NCBI RefSeq assembly: GCF_030410485.1
Contig: NZ_JAUHHC010000001.1
Span: 930,001 to 994,000, forward strand
DNA: 64,000 bases
Reading direction: 5' to 3'
Source of the DNA: Roseateles violae
Lineage (GTDB): Bacteria > Pseudomonadota > Gammaproteobacteria > Burkholderiales > Burkholderiaceae_C
The position numbers and the translations under genes were made by a program. The notes beneath the pieces are model-generated. The model was given only the letters and a program-made list of their open reading frames with translations. It was not told the origin of the DNA and did not search any database. Shown here in pieces: positions 40,726-50,688 of this stretch (the stretch's first letter is position 1; each line of letters starts with the position of its first letter).

Positions 40726-42234
40726 TCAGAACCTCGGCAGCTCGGGAAAGGCCAAGAGCCCCTTGCTGACATGCATGCGGCCGTATTCGGCGCAGCGGTG
40801 CAGGGTCGGGATCACCTTGCCGGGGTTCAAGAGGCCGGCCGGATCGAAGGCGCTTTTCAGCGCCAGCATCTGCTCGCGCTCGGCTTGGGAGAACTGCACG
40901 CACATGCTGTTCAGCTTCTCGACGCCGACGCCATGCTCGCCGGTGACCGTGCCGCCCAGCGCGACGCTGGTCTCCAGGATCTCGGCGCCGAACAGCTCGC
41001 AGCGATGCAGCTGATCGGGGTCCTTGGCGTCGAACAGGATCAGCGGATGCAGATTGCCGTCGCCGGCATGGAAGACATTGGCGCAGCGCAGGCCGTATTT
41101 CTTCTCCATCTCGGTGATGGCCAAGAGGATGTCGGCCAGCTTCTTGCGCGGGATGGTCGAGTCCATGCACATGTAGTCGGGGCTGATGCGGCCCGAGGCG
41201 GGGAAGGCGTTCTTGCGCCCGCTCCAGAACTTCAGGCGCTGCGCCTCGTCCTCGCTGACCTCGCACTGCGTCGCGCCGCTCTCAAGCAGCACCGCGAGCA
41301 TGCGCGCTATCTCCTCGGCCACCTCCTCGGGCGTGCCGTCGCTCTCGCAGAGCAGGATGGCCTCGGCGCTGAGGTCGTAGCCGGCGTGGACGAAGTCCTC
41401 GACCGCCGCCGTCATCGGCTTGTCCATCATCTCCAGGCCGGCCGGGATGATGCCGGCGGCGATGATGTTGGCGACCGCGTCGCCGGCCTTTCGCACATCG
41501 TCGAAGCTGGCCATGATGCAGCGCGCCAGCCGCGGCTTGGGCACCAGCTTGACCGTCACCTCGGTGATCACGGCCAGCATGCCCTCGCTGCCGACGATCA
41601 CCGACAGCAGATCGAGCCCGGCCGCGTCCAGCGCCTCGGAGCCGAACTCGAGCGCCTCGCCCTCGACGGTGAAGCCGCGCACGCGCAGCACATTGTGCAG
41701 GGTCAGCCCGTATTTGAGGCAGTGCACGCCGCCCGAGTTCTCGGCCACATTGCCGCCGATGGTGCAGGCGATCTGGCTGCTCGGGTCGGGCGCGTAATAG
41801 AGCCCATGCGGCGCGGCCGCTTCGGAGATTGCCAGATTGCGTACGCCGCATTGCACGGTGGCCGTGCGCGCCAGCGGGTCGATCTTGAGGATCTGCCTGA
41901 ACTTGGCCAGCGCCAGCGTCACGCCCTGCGCATGCGGCATCGCGCCGCCGGACAGGCCGGTGCCGGCGCCGCGCGCGACGACCGGGATGCTCATGGCATG
42001 GCAGGTCCGCAGCACCGCCGCGACCTGGGCCTCGTCCTCCGGCAGCGCCACCAGCAGCGGCCGCTCGCGGTAGGCGGTCAGGCCGTCGCACTCATAGGGG
42101 ATGGTGTCCTCCTGCTGCCACAGCAGCGCATGGGCCGGCAGGCCGGCCGCCTGCAGGGCCTGGACCAGGCGTGTCTGCGCATGGCGGCGCTGGGCGGGAT
42201 CGGTGGCGGCAGGGCTGGCGACGGCGGCGTTCAC
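40726..42234 (-). CDS. glcD: Glycolate oxidase subunit GlcD
   Basis: 502 residues, the FAD-linked catalytic subunit. PCMH FAD motif RGAGTGLSGGAMPHAQGV and CTIGGNVAENSGGVHCLKYG in the N-terminal half; the FAD-oxidase C domain has NVFHAGDGNLHPLILFD and GTVTGEHGVGVEKL. It is the first gene of the operon. The 78-base gap upstream, before the antiporter gene stop, must contain the promoter unless transcription continues from there. No glcC-type regulator is adjacent. Confidence 0.95.
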   Translation of the reverse strand: MNAAVASPAATDPAQRRHAQTRLVQALQAAGLPAHALLWQQEDTIPYECDGLTAYRERPLLVALPEDEAQVAAVLRTCHAMSIPVVARGAGTGLSGGAMPHAQGVTLALAKFRQILKIDPLARTATVQCGVRNLAISEAAAPHGLYYAPDPSSQIACTIGGNVAENSGGVHCLKYGLTLHNVLRVRGFTVEGEALEFGSEALDAAGLDLLSVIVGSEGMLAVITEVTVKLVPKPRLARCIMASFDDVRKAGDAVANIIAAGIIPAGLEMMDKPMTAAVEDFVHAGYDLSAEAILLCESDGTPEEVAEEIARMLAVLLESGATQCEVSEDEAQRLKFWSGRKNAFPASGRISPDYMCMDSTIPRKKLADILLAITEMEKKYGLRCANVFHAGDGNLHPLILFDAKDPDQLHRCELFGAEILETSVALGGTVTGEHGVGVEKLNSMCVQFSQAEREQMLALKSAFDPAGLLNPGKVIPTLHRCAEYGRMHVSKGLLAFPELPRF

Positions 42235-42312
42235 GGCGGGCGGTTCTTTCCTCGAGGCTCAGGACCGACTGTAGCCTGAGGCGGGCTCGCCGCCGTGCGG
42301 GGAAATGCGTGC

Positions 42313-43419
42313 TCAGGCCACCTTGGGCGGCAGCAGGTACAGCGTCATCGCGAACACCAGATAGACCATCAGCAGCAGCACGCCGACGAACCAGGCCGAG
42401 CGGCCGCCGACGGTGATGAAGGCGGCGGCCAGCGTCGCGACGAACATCATCAGCACGGCGCCGGGCCAGAACTGCAGATCCATCGGCGCCGGTCCAATGA
42501 AATAGCTCAGCAGCACCATCACCGGCGCGACGAACAGCGCGATCTGCGAGGCGCTGCCCAGGGCGATGCCGACGCTCAGATCGAGCCGGTTCTTGCGCGC
42601 GCCGGAGAAGGCCGAGGCCATCTCGGCCGCGCCGCCGACCAGGGCGACGACGATGAAGCCGACAAAGGCCTGGCTCATGCCGAAGTCCTCGGCCGCCTGC
42701 TGGACCGATTCGACGAAGACCTCGCTGGTCAGCGCGACCAGCACCGTCACGCCGGCCAGCGTCGCCAGCGCGACGCCGATCGGCAGCGGCGCCTCGCCGT
42801 CCTCCTCGCCGTGCGCGGCGCTGGCGAACAGATCGCGGTGCGTCTTCAGCGAGAACAGCATGCCCAGCGCGTAGGCAGCGATCAGCACGACGGCCAGGCC
42901 CAGGCTCAGCTCGCGGATATAGCCGGCCTGCGCAACGGTGTCGATCGCATCGACGCCGGCGATCGCCGAGGGCAGCATCAGCGCGATCGTCGCCAGGAAC
43001 AGCAGGCCCGCCTGCGTGCGCGCGCTGAGCCGGTTGAACTCCTGCACATGGTGCTTGAGCCCGCCGAGCAGGAAGCACATGCCCAGCATGAACAGGGTGT
43101 TGGTGACGATGACGCCGGCGATCGAGGCCTTGACCAGCATGTACTCGCCGGCGCGCAGGGCGGTCAGCGCGATCACCAGCTCGGTCAGATTGCCCAAGGT
43201 TGCGTTGAGCAGGCCGCCGGCGGCGTCGCCGGTCTTGGCCGCCACCGACTCGGTCGCATGGCTCAGCAGCGCGGCCAGCGGCACGATGGCCAGCACCGAC
43301 AGGATGAACAGCAGCGTGTGCGCCTCGTGGTTGAGCTGCTTGGCGATGAAGGTGATCGGCACGAAGACCAGCAACCAGAGCATGCGGTTGTGGCGGATTT
43401 CCGCGAGCAGTGAATTCAT
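42313..43419 (-). CDS. Calcium/proton antiporter (CaCA family, ChaA-like)
   Basis: 368 residues, eleven or so membrane helices. Both alpha repeats are visible: GGLLNATLGNLTELVIALTALRAGE, with the GNxxE-type core, and VGGAAEMASAFSGARKNRLDLSVGIALGSASQIALF in the second half. CAX/ChaA proteins extrude Ca2+ (or Na+/K+) against protons at the inner membrane. The acidic loop EEDGEAP lies between the halves. Start 43419 is at MNSLLAEIRHNRMLW. Confidence 0.9.
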   Translation of the reverse strand: MNSLLAEIRHNRMLWLLVFVPITFIAKQLNHEAHTLLFILSVLAIVPLAALLSHATESVAAKTGDAAGGLLNATLGNLTELVIALTALRAGEYMLVKASIAGVIVTNTLFMLGMCFLLGGLKHHVQEFNRLSARTQAGLLFLATIALMLPSAIAGVDAIDTVAQAGYIRELSLGLAVVLIAAYALGMLFSLKTHRDLFASAAHGEEDGEAPLPIGVALATLAGVTVLVALTSEVFVESVQQAAEDFGMSQAFVGFIVVALVGGAAEMASAFSGARKNRLDLSVGIALGSASQIALFVAPVMVLLSYFIGPAPMDLQFWPGAVLMMFVATLAAAFITVGGRSAWFVGVLLLMVYLVFAMTLYLLPPKVA

Positions 43420-43504
43420 GGGCTGCCGGTCCTTGATGGGGTCAGGTCGACACCATCTTGTCACGGCGGGCCCGCCGCCGGCAACGGCGGCTTTGCGTTT
43501 CTCG

Positions 43505-44065
43505 CTACACCGCGGCCCGCGCCGCCGCGCGCCGGAACAGCTGCGCCGACAGCAGCCACAGCGCAATGAAGAACAGGCTCGCCAGTGGCGGCAGCCGCCA
43601 GCCGGCCAGCGCCGCCACCCCGGCCGCCAGCGCCTGCGCCGCCGCCATCGCCAGCAGCACGCCGGCCATCGCCCCGGGCCGCAGCCGCGTCAGTGCCGCG
43701 CCGAGCAGGCCGATGAGCAGCACGCCGGCAAACATCAGATTGGCCGGATCATCGGGCTCGCCGATCAGGCCGACGGCCAGATTCATCCAGACCAGCAGGA
43801 AGCCGCCCGCGATCGCGACGCAGACGGCCGCCCGCTGGCTGCCATTGCCGGGCCGCAGCTGCTGCGCCAGCTCGTAGCCGCCGCAGGCGCACAGCAGCAT
43901 CAGCGCGAAGACGATGAAGTCGAAGACGCCCCAGCGCACCTCGCTGCTGAACTGCATCGCCAGCCCCGGCAGGGCCAGCAGGGCCGCCGCCAGGCCCCAG
44001 ACGGCGATCCGCCAGCGTCGCTGATGATGGCCGCCGACGCGCAGCATTTGCTCCCGATGCTTCAT
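43505..44065 (-). CDS. Hypothetical multi-pass membrane protein
   Basis: 186 residues with five or six hydrophobic segments (IAVWGLAAALLALPGLAM, FDFIVFALMLLCACGGYEL, VAIAGGFLLVWMNLAVGLIG, LMFAGVLLIGLLGAALT and two more). FLLVWMNLAVGLIGEPDDPANLMF resembles small membrane proteins found widely in bacteria and lacking a known role. Upstream of the antiporter on the same strand (85-base gap); divergent from the flavoprotein gene. Confidence 0.72.
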   Translation of the reverse strand: MKHREQMLRVGGHHQRRWRIAVWGLAAALLALPGLAMQFSSEVRWGVFDFIVFALMLLCACGGYELAQQLRPGNGSQRAAVCVAIAGGFLLVWMNLAVGLIGEPDDPANLMFAGVLLIGLLGAALTRLRPGAMAGVLLAMAAAQALAAGVAALAGWRLPPLASLFFIALWLLSAQLFRRAAARAAV

Positions 44066-44241
44066 CGCTTAACCTCCATGGGCCCATTGTGCGGGCGGCC
44101 GGTGAGCGCAGCGGGAGCGCTGTGTGAAGCGACGGTGAAGAAGGGGAAACGGGCGCCTGGCGCGGGTTTGCCCCAGCTACGCCACCGGGCCCGGCTGGCC
44201 GACGATGCGCTCGGCGTCGTCCGCATTGCCTGGGAGTCCCG

Positions 44242-45897
44242 ATGATCTCGCTCGAAGACCTGCCCGCGATTGCCGTGCTGGCCTCGGTGCCGCCGGACGA
44301 GCTGGCGCGGCTGGCGCAGTCGGCCGGCGACGTGCGCCTGGCCGCCGGCGACTATGCGGTGCACGAGGGCGACGAGCGCTCGCTCTTCGTCGTGCTGGCC
44401 GGCCGCATCGAGGTGACCAAGATCATCGACGGCATCGAGCGCGCGATCGGCCAGCGCCTGCCGGGCCAGGTCTTCGGCGAGATCCCGATCACCTTCGGCA
44501 CGCCCTACCAGGGCAGCTACCGCGCGACCGTGCCGACGCGGCTGATGCACATCACGGCGCGGCAGTTCCATGCGCTGGCGGCCGCGCGGCCGGCCGTGCT
44601 GACCGAGATCGCCACGCTGGCGGCCGAGCGCATCGGCGGCCTGCGCGGCATCGCGACGGCGCCGCCGAAGGCGCGGGCGCTGATGCTGGCCCATGCCGAC
44701 GATGCCGGCGCGCAGGCGCTGCGCGCCTTCCTGAGCCGCAACCAGATCTCGCACGAGTGGATCCGCCCCGACGCGCCCGACCGCGCCGCGCGCTGGAGCG
44801 GCCCGGCGCTGGCCGACGAGGAACTGCCCGCGCTGGCCTGCGACGACGGCAGCCTGATCAGGCGCGCCTGCAGCCGCGATGTGGCCGAGCACCTGGGCCT
44901 GCAGACGCGAGCGCGCAGCCATGAATACGACACCGTCATCATCGGCGGTGGCCCGGCCGGCCTGGCCGCCGCGGTCTACGGCGCGTCCGAGGGCCTGCGC
45001 ACCCTGGTGATCGAGCGCGAGGCGCCCGGCGGCCAGGCCGAGACCTCGTCGCGGATCGAGAACTACCTGGGCTTTCCGACCGGCGTCTCCGGCGACGAAC
45101 TGGCGCGCCGCGCGCTGCAGCAGGCCAGCCGGCTGGGCGCCGAGGTGATGGTGACGCGCACCGTCACCGCCATCGACCCGCAGACGAAGACGATCACGCT
45201 GGATGGCGACGAGACGGTGCGCGCGCGGTCCCTGATCGTCGCCACCGGCGTCAGCTGGCGGCGGCTGGCGACGCCAGGCTTCGAGCGCCTGCTGGGCAAG
45301 GGCGTGTTCTACGGCGCCTCGCGCAGCGAGGCCGGCCGCACCCAGGGCCAGGACATCCACCTGATCGGCGCCGGCAACTCGGCCGGCCAGGCGGCGATGT
45401 TCTTCGCCAACCATGCGAAGAGCGTGACCCTGGTCGTGCGCGGCGATGCGCTGGAGAAAAGCATGTCGCATTACCTGATCGAGCAGTTGCGCGGCAAGCC
45501 GAACATCGCCGTCGCCCTGCACAGCGAGGTGCAGGCCCTGCATGGCGACAAGCAGCTGGCCGGGATTGACCTGGCCGACCGGGCCGGCGGCAGCGTGCAG
45601 CGCCTGGCCAGTGGGGGCGTGTTCGTCTTCATCGGCGCCGATGCCGAGACCGGCTGGCTGCCCGAGGCCATCGCCCGCGATGCGCGCGGCTATCTGCACA
45701 CCGGCGAGGCGGCGGCGCGCTCGGGCCGCTGGCCGCTGGAGCGCGATCCCTATCTGCTGGAGACCAGCGTGCCCGGCATCTTCGCCTGCGGCGATGTGCG
45801 CGCCAGCCCGGTCAAGCGGGTCGCGGCGGCGGTCGGCGAGGGCAGCATGGCGATCGCCTTCGTCCACCAGTTCCTGGCGCAGGCGGGCCGAAGCTAG
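44242..45897 (+). CDS. Cyclic-nucleotide-domain flavoprotein, thioredoxin reductase-like without CxxC
   Basis: 551 residues in three parts. Residues 1-130 form a cyclic nucleotide-binding fold (LFVVLAGRIEVTKII, GQVFGEIPITFGTPYQGSYRATV). Residues 145-220 look thioredoxin-like (ARALMLAHADDAGAQALRAFLS). From 228 on there is a TrxR-type FAD/NAD(P)H domain (VIIGGGPAGLAAAVYGASEG, LIGAGNSAGQAAMFFANHA, GIFACGDVRA). At 354-362 it reads GVFYGASRS where thioredoxin reductase has CATC, so the redox-active disulfide is missing and it cannot be a classical TrxR. It may be an NAD(P)H oxidase or ferredoxin reductase-like enzyme gated by a nucleotide. Preceded by 176 intergenic bases. Confidence 0.87.
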   Translation: MISLEDLPAIAVLASVPPDELARLAQSAGDVRLAAGDYAVHEGDERSLFVVLAGRIEVTKIIDGIERAIGQRLPGQVFGEIPITFGTPYQGSYRATVPTRLMHITARQFHALAAARPAVLTEIATLAAERIGGLRGIATAPPKARALMLAHADDAGAQALRAFLSRNQISHEWIRPDAPDRAARWSGPALADEELPALACDDGSLIRRACSRDVAEHLGLQTRARSHEYDTVIIGGGPAGLAAAVYGASEGLRTLVIEREAPGGQAETSSRIENYLGFPTGVSGDELARRALQQASRLGAEVMVTRTVTAIDPQTKTITLDGDETVRARSLIVATGVSWRRLATPGFERLLGKGVFYGASRSEAGRTQGQDIHLIGAGNSAGQAAMFFANHAKSVTLVVRGDALEKSMSHYLIEQLRGKPNIAVALHSEVQALHGDKQLAGIDLADRAGGSVQRLASGGVFVFIGADAETGWLPEAIARDARGYLHTGEAAARSGRWPLERDPYLLETSVPGIFACGDVRASPVKRVAAAVGEGSMAIAFVHQFLAQAGRS

Positions 45898-45967
45898 CGC
45901 TGTTGCGGGGGCGCTTTCGGCCCCAAGCGGATATGCGTTTCACCCATGGATCGAGCGGCCGCTGCGC

Positions 45968-46942
45968 TCAGTCCGCCTTGATCCCGCGCTCCCTGACCAG
46001 CCGGCCCCAGGACTTCGACTCGGCGTCGATGAAGCTGGCCAGCTCCTCGCGCGTGCCGGGTGCCGGTGTCAGGCCGTGCTTGTTCAGCTCGTTCTTCACG
46101 TCCTCGGCGTTCAGCACCTTGACGAGCTCGGCGTTCCAGCGCTCGAGCACCGGCACCGGCGTCTTGGCCGGCGCGACGAAGGCGTACCAGTTGCTCGCGT
46201 TGAAGCCGGGATAGCCGGACTCGGCGATGGTCGGCACCTTGGGCATGAAGGCCGGGCGTGTCAGCCCGGTGGTGGCCAGCGCGATCAGCTTGCCCGCCTC
46301 GATATGCGGCGCGGCCGTTGCCGGCGTCGAGTAGTAGGCCGCGACGCGCCCGCCCAGCAGGTCCTGCAGGGCCGGCGCGCCGCCCTTGTACGGGATGTGC
46401 ACGGTGTCGATGCCGGCGCGCTGGTTCAGCAGTTCGCCCGCTAGGTGCGAGGCCGAGCCGCTGCCGGTGGACGCGAAGTCGAGCGAGCCGGGCTTGGCCT
46501 TCGCCTTGGCGACGAACTCGGCCAGCGTCCTGACGCCGACCCCGGTGTGAACCACCAGCACGTTCGGGAAGCTCAGGCCCATCGTCAGCGGCGCCAGGTC
46601 CTTCTGCGGGTCATAGCCGAGCTTCATCAGATGCGGCGCGATCGCCAGCGGCCCGATCGAGCCGAGCAGGATCACAGAGCCGTCGGCCGGCGCGCCGGCC
46701 ACGTACTGGTGGGCCAGATTGCCGCCGGCGCCGGCACGGTTGTCGACCACCACGGTCTGGCCGAGCTGGTCCTGCAGCCTCTTCGCGATGATGCGCGCGG
46801 CGGCATCGGCCGCGCCGCCGGCGGCGAAGCCGACGACCAGGGTCAGCGTCTTCTTCGGCAGCTGCTGCGCCGACGCCGGGGTGGCGGTAACAGGCAGCAG
46901 GGCGGCGGCCAGGCAGGCGGCCAACATTGCTCGGGCTTGCAT
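45968..46942 (-). CDS. Bug-family tripartite tricarboxylate transporter substrate-binding protein
   Basis: 324 residues, Sec signal ending TPASAQQ, then the Bug-family fold ([67 protein letters not shown]). These periplasmic proteins deliver carboxylates to TctAB. No tctA or tctB genes are here; the gene follows tcuA-tcuB on the same strand (78-base gap), so tricarballylate or citrate is the likely ligand and the membrane subunits must be elsewhere. The preferred start is ATG 46942, with a GGAGACTTTCC upstream. Confidence 0.92.
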   Translation of the reverse strand: MQARAMLAACLAAALLPVTATPASAQQLPKKTLTLVVGFAAGGAADAAARIIAKRLQDQLGQTVVVDNRAGAGGNLAHQYVAGAPADGSVILLGSIGPLAIAPHLMKLGYDPQKDLAPLTMGLSFPNVLVVHTGVGVRTLAEFVAKAKAKPGSLDFASTGSGSASHLAGELLNQRAGIDTVHIPYKGGAPALQDLLGGRVAAYYSTPATAAPHIEAGKLIALATTGLTRPAFMPKVPTIAESGYPGFNASNWYAFVAPAKTPVPVLERWNAELVKVLNAEDVKNELNKHGLTPAPGTREELASFIDAESKSWGRLVRERGIKAD

Positions 46943-47020
46943 GGAAAGTCTCCTTGGGTTCTCGGGGCGGGCACGGCGCTGCCTTGCCCGACGGGTTGAT
47001 CGGGGTACGGGGAATAGGGC

Positions 47021-48199
47021 TCAGTCGTCTGCGAGCTGCAGGCGGCTCGGCCGGCGCCGTTCGACCGCCCACTTCAGCAGCGCCGCGCTGCGGTAGATGC
47101 CGTGCGCGAACTTGCCGTAGGGCAGCGTCGCGAACAGTGCCATCACGCAGCCCAGGTGCAGGCACAGCAGCAGCGGCAGCGCCGGCGTCTGGCGCAGCAG
47201 CATCAGGGTCAGGCCGCTGCTCGCGACCAGGAACAGCAGCACGATGAAGCCGCGGTCCATCGGCCGCTGGGTCAGGTCTTGCTGCAGCGGATGACGCCGC
47301 AGGTTCAGCCGCAGCAGCCCGGCGCTGCCGACCATCAGGGACAGGCCGCCGACCGTGCCGAGCAGCTTGGGCAGGCTGCTGAAGTCGTAGGGCGCGCTCC
47401 AGCCGAAGACGTAGTGGTACAGCGTCGCCACGGCGGTGGCGGCGAAGCACAGCATGAAGCCGTAAAAGCTCAGGTGATGGAAGCGGCGGCGCGAGCGTGT
47501 GAACGCATCGTCTTCGTTGTTGCAGCCGTCGCCGTGGCCGCCGTCCAGGTATTTCAGGCGCAGCACGTCCTGCGTCGCCTCGGCGCCGGCCGCGGCGGTC
47601 ACGGGACCCGGCGTGTCGTCGGTCCAGAAGCGGCGCACGCCGAGCGCCAGCGCCAGCGTCGCGAACAGGAAGATCGGCGCGAACAGCGCGACCATCAGCT
47701 TGTGCGGGAAGATGGCGTAGAAGTCGCCGGCCGGCAGCTGCCGCCACAGGCTGCCGTGCAGGGCGACCGCCAACGCCATGAACAGCGCCAGACCGCCGGC
47801 CAGCGCCAGCGCCAGCGTCAGCCCGTTGCGCTTGTACAGCGCGCCCAGCTTTGGCGGCCAGGCGTATTCGGCATAGGTCTGCAGCCGCACCTTGGCCATC
47901 GCCTGCGGCACATTGACCGCAAACTCGTGCGGCGGCGCGTACTGGCAGGCATGCAGGCAGGCGCCGCAGTTGTGGCACAGATTAGCCAGGAAGTTGACGT
48001 CGGCCTTGCCGAAGTCCAGCCGCCGCGTCATCGCCGGGAAGACGGCGCAGAAGCCCTCGCAATAGCGGCAGGCATTGCAGATCTGCATCACGCGCGCGAC
48101 TTCGGACTCCTCGGCGGTGATGGCGCGGATAGGGATCACGCGCGGGCCGCCGCCGGCAAGTGCCGCGGCCTCGCGGCTCAGGGCCTCAAGCTGCTGCAT
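47021..48199 (-). CDS. tcuB: Tricarballylate utilisation iron-sulfur/cytochrome-like membrane protein
   Basis: 392 residues. Two 4Fe-4S motifs, [11 protein letters not shown] (41-51) and [11 protein letters not shown] (75-85), precede six or so membrane helices containing histidines ([30 protein letters not shown]). TcuB takes electrons from the flavoprotein TcuA and passes them to the quinone pool, reoxidising its FAD during tricarballylate oxidation to cis-aconitate. The start at 48199 lies within the end of tcuA (14-base overlap). Confidence 0.93.
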   Translation of the reverse strand: MQQLEALSREAAALAGGGPRVIPIRAITAEESEVARVMQICNACRYCEGFCAVFPAMTRRLDFGKADVNFLANLCHNCGACLHACQYAPPHEFAVNVPQAMAKVRLQTYAEYAWPPKLGALYKRNGLTLALALAGGLALFMALAVALHGSLWRQLPAGDFYAIFPHKLMVALFAPIFLFATLALALGVRRFWTDDTPGPVTAAAGAEATQDVLRLKYLDGGHGDGCNNEDDAFTRSRRRFHHLSFYGFMLCFAATAVATLYHYVFGWSAPYDFSSLPKLLGTVGGLSLMVGSAGLLRLNLRRHPLQQDLTQRPMDRGFIVLLFLVASSGLTLMLLRQTPALPLLLCLHLGCVMALFATLPYGKFAHGIYRSAALLKWAVERRRPSRLQLADD

Positions 48200-49598
48200 G
48201 GACGGGCTCCTTTTGTGGGGTGCGCGCCGCCCGCGCGGCTTCCGTGCCGGCGATGCGGCCGAAGGCGGTGCCGATCGACATGCCGACGCCGGCGGTATAG
48301 CCCTTGCCGAGCACATTGCCGGCCATCATCTCGCCGGCGACGAAGAGGTTGGAGCTGGGACGGCCGCCGAAGTGCACGCTGGCGCGCGCGTCGACCTTCA
48401 GTCCGAGGTAGGTGAAGGTCACGCCGGGCCGCAGCGCATAGCCGTAGAAGGGCGGCGTGTCGATGGGGCGCGCCCAATGCGTCTTCGCCGGCGCGAGGCC
48501 GACCGTCCTGCAGTCGTCGAGCGCGGTGTGGTCGAACCTGCCCCCGCGGCAGGCGGCGTTGTACTGCTCGATCGTCTGCACGAAGCGCGCTTCATCGAGC
48601 CCCAGCCCGCGCGCCAGCTCGCCCAGCGTCCCCGCCTGTGTGCCCGGAAAGACCGGCGGCATGAAGCGGCCGACCGCCTTGGCATCGATGATGGACCAGG
48701 CAATCTGCCCGGGCTGCTGCGCGACCAGGCGACCCCAGATCGCATAGCGCTTGGGCCAGAAGTCCTCGCCTTCGTCATAGAAGCGCTCGGCGTCGCGGTT
48801 GACGACCACGCCCAGCGAGACGCAGTCGATGCGCGTGCAGATGCCACCGTCGTAGAGCGGCGCGCGCGCGTCGATCGCCACCATATGCGCCTGGGTCGGG
48901 TCTCCGATAGTGTCCGCGCCGGCATCGATCATGTGCTTCAGCAGCACGCCGGTGTTGAAGCGCGTGCCGCGGATCAGGAAGTTGTCGGCCGGGTGCTCGC
49001 CGCGCGCATTCACGCCCCAGGCCTCGCGCAGCCAATCGCGGTTGGACTCGAAGCCGCCCGCGGCAAGCACGCAGGCGCGGGCCTCGATGCGCTCGTCGCC
49101 GACGAACGCGGCCACGAAGCGGCCCTCGCGCAGCTCGAGCCGCTGGACCGGCGCCTCGTAGCGGATGCGCACGCCCAGCGCCTCGGCGCTGCGGAAGTAG
49201 GCGTTGACCAGCGCCTTGCCGCCGCCCATGAAGAAGGCATTGGTGCGCGCGGTGTGCAGCGCGCCGGACAGCGAGGGCTGGAAGCGCACGCCGTGCTTGC
49301 GCATCCAGGGCCGGCAGCGCGACGAGGCGCGGATGACCAGCCGCGCCAGCGCCTCGTCGGTGGCGCCGCCGGTGACCTTCAGCAGATCCTGCCAGTACTC
49401 CTCTTCCGGGTAGGCATCGACCAGCACGTCCTGCGGCGCGTCGTGCATGCAGCGCAGATTGCGCGTGTGCTGCGAGTTGCCGCCGCGCCATTCGCGCGGC
49501 GAGGCTTCGAGCAGCAGCACCGACGCGCCCGCCTCGCGCGCCATCAGCGCGGCGCACAGGGCGGCGTTGCCGCCGCCGATGACCAGAACGTCCACCAT
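48186..49598 (-). CDS. tcuA: FAD-dependent tricarballylate dehydrogenase
   Basis: 470 residues. The N-terminal FAD motif [28 protein letters not shown] is followed by fumarate reductase/succinate dehydrogenase-like segments ([59 protein letters not shown]). It oxidises tricarballylate to cis-aconitate. Gene order tcuR-tcuA-tcuB matches Salmonella; the TcuC permease is replaced by the downstream Bug protein. It starts 73 bases after tcuR. Confidence 0.93.
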   Translation of the reverse strand: MVDVLVIGGGNAALCAALMAREAGASVLLLEASPREWRGGNSQHTRNLRCMHDAPQDVLVDAYPEEEYWQDLLKVTGGATDEALARLVIRASSRCRPWMRKHGVRFQPSLSGALHTARTNAFFMGGGKALVNAYFRSAEALGVRIRYEAPVQRLELREGRFVAAFVGDERIEARACVLAAGGFESNRDWLREAWGVNARGEHPADNFLIRGTRFNTGVLLKHMIDAGADTIGDPTQAHMVAIDARAPLYDGGICTRIDCVSLGVVVNRDAERFYDEGEDFWPKRYAIWGRLVAQQPGQIAWSIIDAKAVGRFMPPVFPGTQAGTLGELARGLGLDEARFVQTIEQYNAACRGGRFDHTALDDCRTVGLAPAKTHWARPIDTPPFYGYALRPGVTFTYLGLKVDARASVHFGGRPSSNLFVAGEMMAGNVLGKGYTAGVGMSIGTAFGRIAGTEAARAARTPQKEPVHAAA

Positions 49599-49671
49599 AT
49601 CGTCTCCTTGCTGGCGACGACTCTAGGCCGCGTGCTGCGGCCGCGGTAGTGCTCCAAGCGGCAAGCGGTGT

Positions 49672-50598
49672 TCAGGCTTCGTGAAGAGTCGCGCCGGGCC
49701 AGTGCTGCTCGCCCACCAGCGTCGCGGCGACGCTCTTCAGCACGACCCGCGCCGCCAGCGCAGCGGGGGCCAGCTCGTCGTCGGACAGGCTGGCCAGCAC
49801 GTTGCGCCGGCGTGCGCCCCGATCGCTGATGCCGACCAGCGCGACGGCCTCGTCGGACACCCGCGAGGTCGCCGCGCCGGGCTGTATCGTCGCGCCGACG
49901 CCGGCGCGCACCGCGTCCATCAGCACCGCCAGCCCGTCGATCTCGAGCGCGATGCGCGGCACGCTTTGCGCACGCGCGAAGGCCGCGTCGACGATCTCGC
50001 GCAGGCCATGGCCGGCGCTGGGCAGCAGCAGCGGCAGCTCGGCCAGGCGCGCGATCGCCACCGTCTTGCCGCCCGGCATGCCGGCCAGATCGCGTCGGCC
50101 GACCACGAACAGGCGCTCGTCGAGCAGCGGCTGCACGCTCAGCCGTCGAGCCGAGCCGGTTTCGAACAGGACCGCCAGATCGAGCTGGCGCGCGTTGAGC
50201 ATGGCCACGAGATTGCCCGACAGGCTTTCCACCAGATGCAGGCGCACATCCGGATAACGTTCGCGCATCGCGCGCAGGAAGGGCAGGGCCAGCACGGCGG
50301 AGGTCGACGGTGGGAGCCCGACGCTGACATGCCCGGCCAGGCGCGCCTGCTTCGCCGCCCGCGCCGCGTCGTCGACATGGCGCAGCGCGAGTTGCGCCTG
50401 GCGGAAGAAGGCCACGCCGGCGTCGGTCGGAACCACGCCGCCGGCACCGCGCTGCAGCAGACGGGTCGACAGCTCGCCCTCGAGCCGGCTGATCTGCTGG
50501 CTCAGCGCCGAGGTCACGAGCCCGAGGTCACCGGCGGCGCGGCCCATGCTGCCGAGCTCGACGACGCGGACGAAGTAGCGCAACTGTCGCAGTTCCAT
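49672..50598 (-). CDS. tcuR: LysR-type regulator, probably TcuR
   Basis: 308 residues from ATG 50598. The N-terminal LysR helix-turn-helix is ELRQLRYFVRVVELGSMGRAAGDLGLVTSALSQQISRLE; the effector domain follows (HVSVGLPPSTSAVLALPFL, RYPDVRLHLVESLSG). It resembles the Nac/CynR-like group. It sits directly upstream of tcuA on the same strand, unlike the usual divergent LysR arrangement, so it may be co-transcribed with tcuAB. Tricarballylate as inducer is an inference from context. Confidence 0.88.
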   Translation of the reverse strand: MELRQLRYFVRVVELGSMGRAAGDLGLVTSALSQQISRLEGELSTRLLQRGAGGVVPTDAGVAFFRQAQLALRHVDDAARAAKQARLAGHVSVGLPPSTSAVLALPFLRAMRERYPDVRLHLVESLSGNLVAMLNARQLDLAVLFETGSARRLSVQPLLDERLFVVGRRDLAGMPGGKTVAIARLAELPLLLPSAGHGLREIVDAAFARAQSVPRIALEIDGLAVLMDAVRAGVGATIQPGAATSRVSDEAVALVGISDRGARRRNVLASLSDDELAPAALAARVVLKSVAATLVGEQHWPGATLHEA

Positions 50599-50688
50599 GC
50601 GGGCTCCGTATAGGGCTGATCTGGGCGTGCTTGACGCGGCCTTGAGCACCTCAGTATCGATGCGGTCGGCAACCATCGCCCTGGCGCG

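Noticed and set aside
37719-40769. 1016-codon plus-strand frame over glcF and glcE
   Set aside because: It runs antisense to three convincing genes and has no domain motif.
45900-45935. Terminator between the flavoprotein and Bug genes
   Set aside because: A GGGGGC/GCCCC dyad is present but no T-run follows on either strand.
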